39,170 bases of DNA. Source: an uncultured Bacteroidota bacterium. GTDB lineage: Bacteria > Bacteroidota > Bacteroidia > Chitinophagales > Saprospiraceae. This document shows, piece by piece, positions 1 through 9,461 of this stretch; the first letter of the stretch is position 1; each line of letters starts with the position of its first letter. The notes below the pieces were generated by a model. The model worked only from the letters and a program-made list of their open reading frames with translations. It did no database searches and was not told the DNA's origin. The stretch is taken from the NCBI GenBank assembly GCA_903836265.1, contig CAILQK010000072.1:1-39170 (forward strand), written 5' to 3'. Made by a program: the position numbers and the translations under genes.

Positions 1-1
1 G

Positions 2-1768
2 CTTTCAGTTTCCATTGACGAGTTCGTGGAGGACTTCCAGGATACCAGCATCCGCAACCTGTTTATTCAGAATAATGGCTCGTTTGAGACAGTTCCGGGC
101 TTTCAGTTCAATCTGAACAGTGAACTGACCACTGTCAGTTTCGAGGAATTCAACTGGCTGAATATTGAGACGGCCAAAGTGAAACTCACTTTTCAGCATA
201 ACGTCTTTGTGGATGCCAACAATATCACGGTTACCATTATTGATGCCACTTTCAACCAGACAATCGGAACGCTCTTTTTCGATAATGTACCCAAAAATAC
301 TGCCGTCACCAGGGAGCTCACTCTTTCGGGTCTGACCATTGGCAAATCTTTCAAGGTGTTTCTGAACTCCTTCGGTTCGCCCGGATCTGGAAGTGTGCCT
401 GTGCTGATAGATCTGACCAGGCAGATTGATGTCACGCTGGAGGTCACGGACGCGTACGCGAGCGCAGGCGAGACAAAAATCGGTACGAACAGTGTGGGCA
501 GAGATACACTGATACTTGATATTCAGCCGGATAATGGCGAAAGAATCTCGCTGGTAAAGGTCAAATCTGTAAGTGCCGAAGCCGATATTATTTCCACCAT
601 TACTACCCCAATGAAGGTAAAACTGTTCTTCCCGGGAATTTACCGCAACAGTTCCAATTTTACTGATGAATTCACCCTTTTGACTACCGCTCCGGGCAGT
701 CCGTTCAAAAAGAGTTTTGATTTTTCGACTACGGACTGGTATTTCGATCAGGACCCACTGCAACCCTGGAACAAAATGAAGGTTTATTACGAGACCTTTC
801 CCGAAGGCAATCCGGATGACTTTATTCAGTTCGCGGCTACCGACAAGATAGCTGTTTCCATGCGCGTGCACGCTTTTGAGGTAGAAGAAGTAAGGGGATA
901 TTTCGGCAGGCAGGAGGAGCCGCTTGATGCATCTACGCTTGATCTGGATCTGAATTTTTCTTTTGTCAACCCGCAAAGTACACCTGTACTATTTGATAAC
1001 CCGACGGCTGATCTCGAGGTAAACAACTCTTTCGGTATGCCTTTTCAGGTAAATTTTGATATGCAGGCCAGTGGACTGAACGAGGCACAGGCTTCCCTGA
1101 ATCCGCCTGTACTGAACTTTGACTATCCGCCTGTACAGGAAGCCGGGCAGTCAAAACAGACCCGGATTCTTCTCAACAAAACCAACTCGGATATTGTGAA
1201 CTTTCTGTCAGTTTATCCGGAGGAGCTCACCTACAGCGGCACTGCTGTTGTCAATCCCGATGATAATCAGCAGGAGGTCAACTTTATTCGTCAGGACAGT
1301 CGCCTGGCTGCCTCTGCCACATTTGATCTGCCCTTCGCCTTTCGTGTCCAGGATCTGGTATTCCGTGATACAGCCAACGGTATAGATCTCGATTTTGGCG
1401 ATTATCTGAAACTGGAGGATATTGATACCGCCGAACTGAAAATAGCCTATACCAACGGTCTGCCACTCCGGAGCTACGCCAATCTGATTGCGCTGGCCAA
1501 AAACGGCACCGAAAATACTGTTGCGGGCAATATCTCCATGCCCGCAGCAGCTGTTGACAATACGGGAACAGTTTCAGCCGGCGGTGAGGCCCGGGGCGAT
1601 ATTTTTGTCGCCTTGTCGTACGATCAGCTGCTGCGCCTCGATGAAGCCGACAAACTGATCCTGGAGGTACATTTCCAGTCGCCCGATAACGGCACCAAAC
1701 TGGCCCGGATGTATTCGAGCTACAGAATGGATATCAAAACAGGTGTGAAACTCATCCTCAAAATCTGA
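2..1768 (+). CDS. Hypothetical protein, 5'-truncated by the window edge (beta-rich, probably secreted or outer-membrane associated)
   Basis: The ORF is open to the left edge (frame from base 2 reads LSVSIDEFVEDFQ...); the GTG at 26 is only an in-frame codon. Stop at 1768. Followed 12 bp later by a DUF5723-like gene, suggesting an operon. Confidence 0.75.
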   Translation, partial: LSVSIDEFVEDFQDTSIRNLFIQNNGSFETVPGFQFNLNSELTTVSFEEFNWLNIETAKVKLTFQHNVFVDANNITVTIIDATFNQTIGTLFFDNVPKNTAVTRELTLSGLTIGKSFKVFLNSFGSPGSGSVPVLIDLTRQIDVTLEVTDAYASAGETKIGTNSVGRDTLILDIQPDNGERISLVKVKSVSAEADIISTITTPMKVKLFFPGIYRNSSNFTDEFTLLTTAPGSPFKKSFDFSTTDWYFDQDPLQPWNKMKVYYETFPEGNPDDFIQFAATDKIAVSMRVHAFEVEEVRGYFGRQEEPLDASTLDLDLNFSFVNPQSTPVLFDNPTADLEVNNSFGMPFQVNFDMQASGLNEAQASLNPPVLNFDYPPVQEAGQSKQTRILLNKTNSDIVNFLSVYPEELTYSGTAVVNPDDNQQEVNFIRQDSRLAASATFDLPFAFRVQDLVFRDTANGIDLDFGDYLKLEDIDTAELKIAYTNGLPLRSYANLIALAKNGTENTVAGNISMPAAAVDNTGTVSAGGEARGDIFVALSYDQLLRLDEADKLILEVHFQSPDNGTKLARMYSSYRMDIKTGVKLILKI

Positions 1769-1780
1769 TTCTCCGATAAT

Positions 1781-3169
1781 ATGATGTTCAACCTGACACG
1801 CTCCGGATTCCTGTGCGCAAGCGCGATGCTGTTCATAATGCCAGCATCACTTTCAGCGCAGCAGGATATGAGTATTTTTCTTCAGAATCACCTGATACAA
1901 TCAAATATTGCCGGAAATCCGGCCGGTTTTACCGGGAAAAAAATAGCTGTAGCCTTGCCCGATGTACATCTTGGTGTACAGAACGGGGCATTTCATCTGG
2001 GCGATATGTTCGCCAAAACCAATCAGGGGGAATTCTTCAATCTTGAAAAAGCCATTTCAAAAATGGAAGATACCGGCAACCGGCACCGGTCTTTCTTTGA
2101 CGTTGCAGGAATGGCGGTGGTGATGAGGGCAGGGGAGCGGACACAGTTTTCAGTGTCGCAGTCCTTCAGATCGGGCTTTCAGGTCAGATATCCCAAAGCG
2201 CTGGCAGGTGTGGCGTGGTACGGCAATGCTGCATATCTGGACCAGACCCTCGACCTTTCGTTTGTGACCAGCGTGCTCGCATATAACAACATCGCCCTGG
2301 GTATGGCAAGAAAGGTGAGTGGAAAACTGGACTTTGGTGTCAGACTGAATATCCTGAGTGGAATGGCCTGCATGAATACCGTTGATGGCCAGTTGAAGAT
2401 ACGCACCAGCGGTGAAAATTACCAGCTGAATGTGGAGTCTGATCTTCAGCTGCAAACCGTCGGTATGCCCGATCTCACCAAAGAGGGTATCCGGGATATC
2501 CGGACAGAGGAAATAAAAGCGAACACCTTCAGCTGGACCAACCCCGGCATGTCACTTGATCTGGGTGTTACCCTGAAACCTGTGGAGGCGCTGGAAATTG
2601 GGTTGTCTGTGTCCGGTTTGGGCGGTATTGCCTGGAGCGAGCGTTCGCTCGACCAGAGCAGTCGCGGTGAACGCACCTTTGAGGGTGTCACGATCAATCT
2701 GTTTGACCAGCAGGAGGGTAAATTCACCGGCGTCTCGCTGCAGGATTCGGTCTTCGGCGTACTTGGTCTCAAAACGACCACTGCTGCCTTCTCTTCTGCC
2801 CTCCCGGTACGCGCGCTGGCAACAGCCCGATATACGAATGGGAAGGATCTTTGCTATGGTGCTGCATTGCAATATCTCACCTGGAATGATATTTCCGGGG
2901 CAGGATTCAGTGCACAGGCGCAGCGTCAGGCCGGTCGTCATCTCAGTTTGGGTGCAATAGCCGGATTCAACACCTTTTCCGGTTTTCAGGCAGGTGCGAG
3001 CGCGGTTCTTCAGTTTGGTCCGGTACAGTTTTTCCTCATTTCAGATGACATTATCCCGTTTTTTATCCCGGATGCAGGTGGGGGGCTTCATTTCCGTGGC
3101 GGCATCAATATAGTCCCGGGCAAAAAAAGTGCCCGAAAGGCGCTGACTGAACCCGAAGGACAGGGCTGA
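1781..3169 (+). CDS. DUF5723-like outer-membrane beta-barrel family protein
   Basis: Signal peptide (LFIMPASLSAQ), then QDMSIFLQNHLIQSNIAGNPAGF and barrel-like repeats typical of Bacteroidota DUF5723/PorV-like proteins. Confidence 0.7.
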   Translation: MMFNLTRSGFLCASAMLFIMPASLSAQQDMSIFLQNHLIQSNIAGNPAGFTGKKIAVALPDVHLGVQNGAFHLGDMFAKTNQGEFFNLEKAISKMEDTGNRHRSFFDVAGMAVVMRAGERTQFSVSQSFRSGFQVRYPKALAGVAWYGNAAYLDQTLDLSFVTSVLAYNNIALGMARKVSGKLDFGVRLNILSGMACMNTVDGQLKIRTSGENYQLNVESDLQLQTVGMPDLTKEGIRDIRTEEIKANTFSWTNPGMSLDLGVTLKPVEALEIGLSVSGLGGIAWSERSLDQSSRGERTFEGVTINLFDQQEGKFTGVSLQDSVFGVLGLKTTTAAFSSALPVRALATARYTNGKDLCYGAALQYLTWNDISGAGFSAQAQRQAGRHLSLGAIAGFNTFSGFQAGASAVLQFGPVQFFLISDDIIPFFIPDAGGGLHFRGGINIVPGKKSARKALTEPEGQG

Positions 3170-3314
3170 TACGCTCATCAGGAGACTGATTGCCACCTGA
3201 TAGTGGCCTCCTCCGGCTGTTAAGGGTTGCAATCACCATTTTGGCCGATACTTGCTTGCAGTCAGCCAATACTTGCTGATATTTGCGCCGCCCTGTACCC
3301 TCACTGATTCTGAC

Positions 3315-5759
3315 ATGACGCCGACACCCAGTTATTTTCAACGCCTGTTTGTTGCCGGGCTCAGATATGCTTTCCAGGTACTTTTCGTGCTCGTGTGCGC
3401 CTGTGCGCCCGCCCGGGCCCAGCAGGCCACTTTCAGGGGAATACTGGAGGATGTTACTGCAGCCACTCCGCTTGCGTATGCGAATGTGCGGGTGTATAAA
3501 GTGGCAGACAACCAGCTGGCCGGCGGCGGCCTTTCGGCCGAAGATGGTACATTTTCGGTTCAGTTGCCTTTCGGAACCTATTATGCTGAAGTAGAATACA
3601 TTGGTTTTGAAACAGTTAAAACTGATACCTTCAGTCTGTCGAGAGCAAGAGCTGTTCACAATACCGGTGTTCTGAAAATAAAGGCCACCACGGAATCACT
3701 GGGAGAAGTAGAAATCGTGGCAGAAAAAAGCAGTATGGTACTCTCTCTCGACAAGAAAATATTCAATGTCGGGAAAGATCTCGCCAACGCGGGTGGCTCT
3801 GCTACTGAAATACTCACCAATATTCCTTCAGTAAGTGTTGACCCCGACGGAACCGTGAAACTGAGGGGCAGCGATAACGTACGGATCCTGATTGACGGAA
3901 AACCATCCGGACTGGTGAGTTTCAAGGGAAGTGCCGGATTGCAGCAGTTACAGGCCAGTATGATAGACCGGGTGGAAATAATTACCAACCCTTCGGCCCG
4001 CTACGAAGCAGAAGGATCGGGTGGAATCATCAATATAGTGTTGAAAAAAGACCAGAAACAGGGCTTCAATGGATCCTTTGAACTTATCAGCGGCTATCCG
4101 TACAACATGGGTGCTTCCGCCAATCTGAACTACCGGCATAAAAAAATCAACTTTTTCGTCAATTATGGCTTCTCACACCGGAAATCACCGGGGGGAGGTG
4201 ATTTGTACCAGCGCCGAACTCCGGGCGATACCACATTCATCCTGTTGCAGACTACCGACAACCTGATGAAAAGCCTGAATAACAATATCAGGGGTGGTCT
4301 TGATTATTTCTTCACCGAAAACAGCGTGCTTACCGCCTCCTGTTTGTGGAGAAGAAGCGATGCCAACCGGCTTTCATCCATCAGATATGAAGATTATCTG
4401 TTCAATACTGACAATCCGGTCGGATATACCCTCCGCCAGCAGGATGAGACTGAAGACGAGCCGAATTCCGAATACTCGCTTGTTTACCGCCGGAAGTTTT
4501 CCGATGAAGGACATGAATTGACAGCCGAGGTCAAGTACCTGAACTATTGGGAGCACTCCGACCAGTCTTTCCCGCAGCAAACCTATTTTCCGGATGGTAC
4601 CGAGGATGCTTCCGGTGCACTCTTCGAAAAATCGCTGAACGACGAATATGAAAATCAGTACCTGTTTCAGCTCGACTATGTGCGTCCGCTGGGTAAAGAC
4701 GGAAAGTTTGAGACCGGGGTGAGAAGCAGTTTCCGCGATATGGTGAACGATTATCAGGTGTCAAGCCGTAATGCCAACGGAGTGTTTGAAGTGATACCCG
4801 GTCTTGACAACTACTTCATTTATAACGAAAATATTAATGGCGCATACCTGATTTACGGCAATAAAAGAAACAAATTGTCATGGCAGGGTGGCCTCAGGGC
4901 TGAGCACACCGACATAGAAACCATTCTGCGGGAAAGCGGAGAATCCAACCCGCGCCAATACTTCAACTTTTTCCCCAGCGCCCATCTCACGTACGAACTG
5001 CCGGGTGGCCATGCAATACAGTGGAGTTACAGTCGGCGGGTGAGGCGGCCTGTTTATTTTGACCTGTCTCCATTCTTTACCTACACTGACAAGCGCAACT
5101 ACTGGAGCGGAAACCCCAATCTGAACCCCGAATTCAGCGATGTGGTCGAGATTGGTCACGTAAAGTATTTTGACAGGGGCTCCATGGCATCATCGGTGTA
5201 TTACAGGCATACAGACGCCAAAATTGATCATATCCGGCTGCTCGACGTACAGGGACTTGCCAATACCCGGCCGGAAAACCTGAACTTCGAAAACGCACTC
5301 GGTTTTGAATTTACCACCGGCTATTCTCCGGTCAAATGGTGCAAACTTGACGCCAATTTCAATCTTTTTCATGCCAGAATAGACGGAAGCAACCTGGATG
5401 CCACGTTCACAGCTACAACCAACAGCTGGTTTGCCCGCCTCACCTCCCGGTTTATATTTCCCCGTGATTTCGATTTGCAGCTGAGGGGCAATTACGAAGC
5501 ACCTCAGAATACAGCACAGGGAAGCCGGAAAGCATTATATTATCTGGATCTGGCTGCGAGTCAGGACGTACTGCAAAAAAATGGTACCCTGACGCTGAAC
5601 ATCTCGGATGTATTCAATACCCGAAGATGGAGAGGCATTACCGAGGGAGCGGACTTTTACACAGAGAGCTCCTTTCAGTGGCGTCGCAGGCAGATTAACC
5701 TGACTTTCAGTTACCGGATCAAACAGGCGAAACCGGCACAGAAAAAAGGAGAGGAGTAA
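3315..5759 (+). CDS. TonB-dependent receptor-like outer membrane protein with N-terminal carboxypeptidase-regulatory-like domain
   Basis: Signal peptide ending ARAQQ, CarboxypepD_reg-like region (FRGILEDVTAATPLAYANVRV), plug-like segment (VSVDPDGTVKLRGSDNVRILIDGKPSG...IEIITNPSARYEAEGSGGIINIVLKK), C-terminal barrel. ORF track start is 3252, but the signal peptide fits ATG 3315. Confidence 0.88.
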   Translation: MTPTPSYFQRLFVAGLRYAFQVLFVLVCACAPARAQQATFRGILEDVTAATPLAYANVRVYKVADNQLAGGGLSAEDGTFSVQLPFGTYYAEVEYIGFETVKTDTFSLSRARAVHNTGVLKIKATTESLGEVEIVAEKSSMVLSLDKKIFNVGKDLANAGGSATEILTNIPSVSVDPDGTVKLRGSDNVRILIDGKPSGLVSFKGSAGLQQLQASMIDRVEIITNPSARYEAEGSGGIINIVLKKDQKQGFNGSFELISGYPYNMGASANLNYRHKKINFFVNYGFSHRKSPGGGDLYQRRTPGDTTFILLQTTDNLMKSLNNNIRGGLDYFFTENSVLTASCLWRRSDANRLSSIRYEDYLFNTDNPVGYTLRQQDETEDEPNSEYSLVYRRKFSDEGHELTAEVKYLNYWEHSDQSFPQQTYFPDGTEDASGALFEKSLNDEYENQYLFQLDYVRPLGKDGKFETGVRSSFRDMVNDYQVSSRNANGVFEVIPGLDNYFIYNENINGAYLIYGNKRNKLSWQGGLRAEHTDIETILRESGESNPRQYFNFFPSAHLTYELPGGHAIQWSYSRRVRRPVYFDLSPFFTYTDKRNYWSGNPNLNPEFSDVVEIGHVKYFDRGSMASSVYYRHTDAKIDHIRLLDVQGLANTRPENLNFENALGFEFTTGYSPVKWCKLDANFNLFHARIDGSNLDATFTATTNSWFARLTSRFIFPRDFDLQLRGNYEAPQNTAQGSRKALYYLDLAASQDVLQKNGTLTLNISDVFNTRRWRGITEGADFYTESSFQWRRRQINLTFSYRIKQAKPAQKKGEE

Positions 5760-5789
5760 TGATTCCGATGAAAAAAGTCCCGTTGTCCC

Positions 5790-5820
5790 TTGGTTTTAAA
5801 CGTTTTCAGCACTATCTTTG
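5790..5820 (+). promoter_or_regulatory. Bacteroidota-type promoter upstream of rplU-rpmA
   Basis: TTGG (5790-5793), 19 bp spacing, TATCTTTG (5813-5820), matching the TTG / TAnnTTTG consensus; 54 bp upstream of the rplU ATG. Confidence 0.65.
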
Positions 5821-5874
5821 CGGGCCTTTTTGTGCAAAAAAGGAATAATTTAACCTAACTTTTTGATTTTCAAC

Positions 5875-6186
5875 ATGTTCGCAATCGTTTCCATTGCCGG
5901 TCAACAATTCAAAGTTGAGGAAGGTCAGCAGATCTTCGTCCACCGGCTGGCAGCCAATGAAGGAGATTCAGTTTCCTTTGATGCCGTACATCTGCTCGAC
6001 AACGACGGTAAAGTAACCGTCGGTACTCCTAATGTGAAAGGCGCTTCTGTCAAGGCCAGCGTTCTGGCTCATGTAAAGGGCGACAAGGTGATTGTTTTCC
6101 ACAAGAACCGTCGCAAGGGCTACCGCAAGAAAAACGGACACCGCCAGTCGTTTACCAAGATCAAGATCGAGTCTGTCAAGGCTTAG
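5875..6186 (+). CDS. rplU: 50S ribosomal protein L21 (no C-terminal extension)
   Basis: [25 protein letters not shown]...[28 protein letters not shown] is a canonical L21; start at ATG 5875. Confidence 0.95.
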   Translation: MFAIVSIAGQQFKVEEGQQIFVHRLAANEGDSVSFDAVHLLDNDGKVTVGTPNVKGASVKASVLAHVKGDKVIVFHKNRRKGYRKKNGHRQSFTKIKIESVKA

Positions 6187-6238
6187 TCGCACCGTCCCTG
6201 AAAAAACGGTTTTTCTCAAATTCAAAAAAAGCTGAAAA

Positions 6239-6898
6239 ATGGCACACAAAAAAGGTGTAGGTAGTTCAGATAACGGCCGCGACAGTAAAAGCAAACGTCT
6301 CGGCGTAAAATTGTTCGGTGGTCAGGTGGCCACTGCAGGAAATATTCTGGTTCGTCAGCGTGGCACTCGTTTCCACCCGGGCGAGAATGTATATATGGGT
6401 CGCGACCACACGCTTCACGCCGCTATTGACGGCGTGGTTGTTTTCACGCGCAAGCGCGATGACCGCAGCTATGTAAGTGTACTGCCACAAGTTGCAGAAG
6501 TAATTGACGCTCCGGCTCCTGCAAAGAAGGCAGCTGCAAAAAGCGCTCCGGCTCCAAAGGCTGAGGCTCCGGCTCCCGCGGTTGTTGAAGCAGCAGAGCC
6601 CGCTGCAGAAAAGAAAACTGCATCCAAAAAGGCTCCCAAGCTCGATGATCTCAAAATCATCGAGGGCGTAGGTCCGAAAATCGAGACACTGCTGAAAGAT
6701 GGCGGTATTTCAACCTGGGCCGAACTGGCAGCTGCTTCCGTTGACCGTCTGAAGGAAATTCTCGATGCTGCCGGTCCGCGTTACCAGATCCACGACCCCA
6801 GCACATGGCCCGCACAGGCGAAGTTCGCCGCGGAAGGCAAGTGGGAAGAGCTGAAAGACTACCAGGAAATGCTCATGGGCGGTCGCGATAACGGCTGA
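6239..6898 (+). CDS. rpmA: 50S ribosomal protein L27 with Ala/Pro/Lys linker and C-terminal helix-hairpin-helix-like extension
   Basis: [29 protein letters not shown]...[12 protein letters not shown] is canonical L27. Followed by [17 protein letters not shown]... and [45 protein letters not shown]...[22 protein letters not shown]. Confidence 0.95.
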   Translation: MAHKKGVGSSDNGRDSKSKRLGVKLFGGQVATAGNILVRQRGTRFHPGENVYMGRDHTLHAAIDGVVVFTRKRDDRSYVSVLPQVAEVIDAPAPAKKAAAKSAPAPKAEAPAPAVVEAAEPAAEKKTASKKAPKLDDLKIIEGVGPKIETLLKDGGISTWAELAAASVDRLKEILDAAGPRYQIHDPSTWPAQAKFAAEGKWEELKDYQEMLMGGRDNG

Positions 6899-6921
6899 TT
6901 TGTCTTTCCCGGAGAATATTT

Positions 6922-6964
6922 AATCCCGTCAACTGGCATTTCTGTTCAGTTGACGGGATTTTTT
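6922..6964 (+). terminator. Intrinsic terminator after rplU-rpmA
   Basis: Perfect 14-bp stem AATCCCGTCAACTG / CAGTTGACGGGATT (6922-6935 / 6947-6960), 11-nt loop, then T-run. Confidence 0.92.
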
Positions 6965-7148
6965 GGTTTTATGGAAATTTAACAGATGTTTTGATCAAAA
7001 TATCTGCGTACCTAAGCGAACATAACCGGCCGTTCAGATCGTATTGGAGTGGCGGACAAAATTTGTCCCGACGAATATCAGGGGTATATGCCATTCGCCA
7101 CGATTTCATTTCTGCGAAGAAGTTCATAGTAAAGATAATTTCAAACGC

Positions 7149-8000
7149 ATGAGAATTGACAAAATTCGGGTCAAAAACTTTAAAGGATTCTCGGAGGAAG
7201 TCTTTGAACTCAATCCTCACTTCACGGTTTTTAATGGAGATAACGCCAAGGGAAAGACATCTGTTCTGGATGTACTGGCGGTGGCTGCAGGCAGTTTTTT
7301 AAGAGGAATTGATGCAGCGGCCAATGAATCGCGAGGTATAGATAAAAATGAAATTCGTGTAGTTACCAAAGATAATCAGCCACTGCCCCAGTTGCCGGTT
7401 GAAATTCATACCTTTGGAACAGTAAATGGAAAAAATATTACAGAGGGCTGGTTGCGAACAATTGAAAAATTATCAAAAAAGACTACCACCACGTTCAAGA
7501 AAACCAGAAGTATTGTGATGATTGCGGAAGAAATGCTGAAGCAAAGTCGCTCGGGAAGGGATGTGCTATTTCCCGTGATAGCGTATCATGGTACCGGTCG
7601 CTTGTGGGCCGAACACGAAGAAAAAAAAGCAACTTGTAAAAAGACAGGACAAGGTGTTTCTCAGGCATATAACAATTGCCTTTCTCCAATACCGGGAAAT
7701 CCCCGGTATCCCAATCTGAATAAAAATGATTCAAGATGGCGACACAGGAGAGTCGCCCGGGAATGGGCAGTAAAATATCTGCCCAAATATGAAGATGGTC
7801 GGTTGTCAGCATGTGAAATTGCTGAATTTGCCGCTCAAAAGGGCTTTTTTTCGGTTTGGTTTTCGGTCTATAATTCTCACGATGACGTTAAAAAGGCATT
7901 AATAGAATCATTCATCGGCACTGCAATCAATTGTTTCGATAATATGGGTGGATACAAGCCTGTTTACCGCAATCCAAATAATCCGGCCGACCCGATCTGA
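7149..8000 (+). CDS. AAA ATPase N-terminal region fused to an unrelated-looking C-terminal segment; probable remnant or chimera
   Basis: MRIDKIRVKNFKGFSEEVFELNPHFTVFNGDNAKGKTSVLDVLA carries a Walker A motif (GDNAKGKTS) typical of SMC/RecF-like AAA ATPases. No ABC signature or Walker B downstream; sequence character changes after ...YNNCLSP (~7690). Confidence 0.6.
   Translation: MRIDKIRVKNFKGFSEEVFELNPHFTVFNGDNAKGKTSVLDVLAVAAGSFLRGIDAAANESRGIDKNEIRVVTKDNQPLPQLPVEIHTFGTVNGKNITEGWLRTIEKLSKKTTTTFKKTRSIVMIAEEMLKQSRSGRDVLFPVIAYHGTGRLWAEHEEKKATCKKTGQGVSQAYNNCLSPIPGNPRYPNLNKNDSRWRHRRVAREWAVKYLPKYEDGRLSACEIAEFAAQKGFFSVWFSVYNSHDDVKKALIESFIGTAINCFDNMGGYKPVYRNPNNPADPI
7689..7709. repeat. Inverted repeat inside the AAA ORF at the apparent homology junction
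   Basis: ATACCGGG (7689-7696) - AAATC - CCCGGTAT (7702-7709), perfect 8-bp arms. Confidence 0.75.
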
Positions 8001-8008
8001 CTGGCTGT

Positions 8009-8040
8009 TACATATTTGAATAAACTGCTTCAAATATGTA
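8009..8040. repeat. Perfect 12-bp inverted repeat between the AAA ORF and crcB
   Basis: TACATATTTGAA (8009-8020) - TAAACTGC - TTCAAATATGTA (8029-8040). Confidence 0.9.
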
Positions 8041-8055
8041 CAACATCCTATTCTG

Positions 8056-8448
8056 ATGCCAGAACAACCTGCTATCACCTCCATGCCTCACCATCTCCTC
8101 ATCGTTTTCCTCGGCGGCGGCCTTGGCAGTATCTGCCGCTGGAGTATCTCGCTGGCCATGCAGCCCCTGCAATCGCGATTTCCCTGGGCTACGCTCGCTG
8201 CCAACGGACTGGCCTGTCTCCTGCTTGGTGCACTGGTTGGCCTGCAGATGTCCGGCAACCTGTCAGCAGAAAAAAGACTGCTGCTCGTAACCGGTTTTTG
8301 CGGCGGATTCAGTACGTTTTCAACCTTTACCGCCGAAACACTGCAGGCTTTTCAAAGCGGTTACTACCTCTCCGCAGCGGCAAATGTGCTCGGAAGTTTG
8401 ATAATCTGTTTTGTATGCCTACTTTTGGGCATCAAAATGACAGCCTGA
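8056..8448 (+). CDS. crcB: CrcB-family fluoride channel
   Basis: GGGLGSICRWSIS...FPWATLAANGLACLLLGAL...GFCGGFSTFSTFTAET is the CrcB/Fluc signature. Start could be ATG 8083. Confidence 0.93.
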   Translation: MPEQPAITSMPHHLLIVFLGGGLGSICRWSISLAMQPLQSRFPWATLAANGLACLLLGALVGLQMSGNLSAEKRLLLVTGFCGGFSTFSTFTAETLQAFQSGYYLSAAANVLGSLIICFVCLLLGIKMTA

Positions 8449-8469
8449 CCAATAATTCTGAATAATTCT

Positions 8470-9396
8470 ATGAACCAGGACATTCAGGAGCGACTTCAGC
8501 TCCTCGAAGAAAAGTACGCCGCCATGGGCCAGGATATGAAATCATATCTCGATGGTCTGCTCTATGCCGATTATCTCACATACTGGGATTACATCCATCT
8601 GGACACCCTGCTCAGTCTTCAGAACCCGCGCACTCCCATACCTGATGAGCGTATTTTCATCACGTATCACCAGATTACCGAACTGTACTTCCGGCTCACG
8701 CTCGATGCGCTGGAACAGCTCGCCTGCCAAAGGGAAGTCTCTGCCGAACTGTTGAAACGCCAGCTTGTTCGTATTAACCGTTACTTCACACAGCTGATCA
8801 ATTCTTTCGATATCATGGTGGATGGTATGGATCGCGACGAATTCCTGCGTTTCCGGATGAGCCTCCTGCCCGCCAGCGGCTTTCAGAGTGTGCAGTACCG
8901 TATGATTGAAATGGCTGCCACTGACCTTGGGCAGTTGGTTCACGTGTCCAAACGTGAACTCACCGAAGGAGTAAATGATGTGGAGTTGCTGTATTCTGTA
9001 CTATACTGGAAATCAGGTGCCACCGAATTGGCAAGTGGCAAAAAAACACTCACTTTGCGCCAGTTTGAGGATAAATATGGCCAGGATTTGCTCCGTTTTG
9101 CCAAAAAGTACCATTCCTGCAATCTGCGCAGAATTTATTGCAGACTGCCTGAAGATGCCCGTCGGGATACCGAACTTGCGGGGCTGATGAAAGAATTTGA
9201 CCTGAATGCCAATGTGCGCTGGGCGCTCTCTCACTATCGCTCTGCCGTCAGGTATCTGGATGCAAAACCCAAAGAAATTGAGGCAACGGGTGGTACCAAC
9301 TGGCAAAAATACCTGCCCCCGCGGTTCCAGTGCGTGCAGTTCTATCCCGAACTCTGGTCGAAAGAAGAAACCGAAAACTGGGGGAAATTTCATTGA
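8470..9396 (+). CDS. kynA: Tryptophan 2,3-dioxygenase family protein
   Basis: YADYLTYWDYIHLDTLLSLQNPRT...DERIFITYHQITELYFRLTLDAL; GFQSVQYRMIEMA motif. Confidence 0.87.
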   Translation: MNQDIQERLQLLEEKYAAMGQDMKSYLDGLLYADYLTYWDYIHLDTLLSLQNPRTPIPDERIFITYHQITELYFRLTLDALEQLACQREVSAELLKRQLVRINRYFTQLINSFDIMVDGMDRDEFLRFRMSLLPASGFQSVQYRMIEMAATDLGQLVHVSKRELTEGVNDVELLYSVLYWKSGATELASGKKTLTLRQFEDKYGQDLLRFAKKYHSCNLRRIYCRLPEDARRDTELAGLMKEFDLNANVRWALSHYRSAVRYLDAKPKEIEATGGTNWQKYLPPRFQCVQFYPELWSKEETENWGKFH

Positions 9397-9461
9397 TTTA
9401 ATACCAGGAACATTAAAACTCAGGGGAACAGCTTCTACCTTGGCAAAAATCTGATTTGCGG

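Noticed and set aside
5-976. 323-aa antisense ORF at the left edge
   Set aside because: Opposite a longer, open coding frame with better amino-acid composition; no domain recognised.
7054-7068. Palindrome GGACAAA-A-TTTGTCC upstream of the AAA ORF
   Set aside because: Real but short (7-bp arms), single copy by eye and unrelated in sequence to the 8009 repeat; not enough for a functional claim.
7026-7995. CCGGCCG..C.GATC at 7026 and 7983 as direct repeats bounding the AAA island
   Set aside because: Match is short and interrupted; insufficient for a target-site duplication or attachment site.
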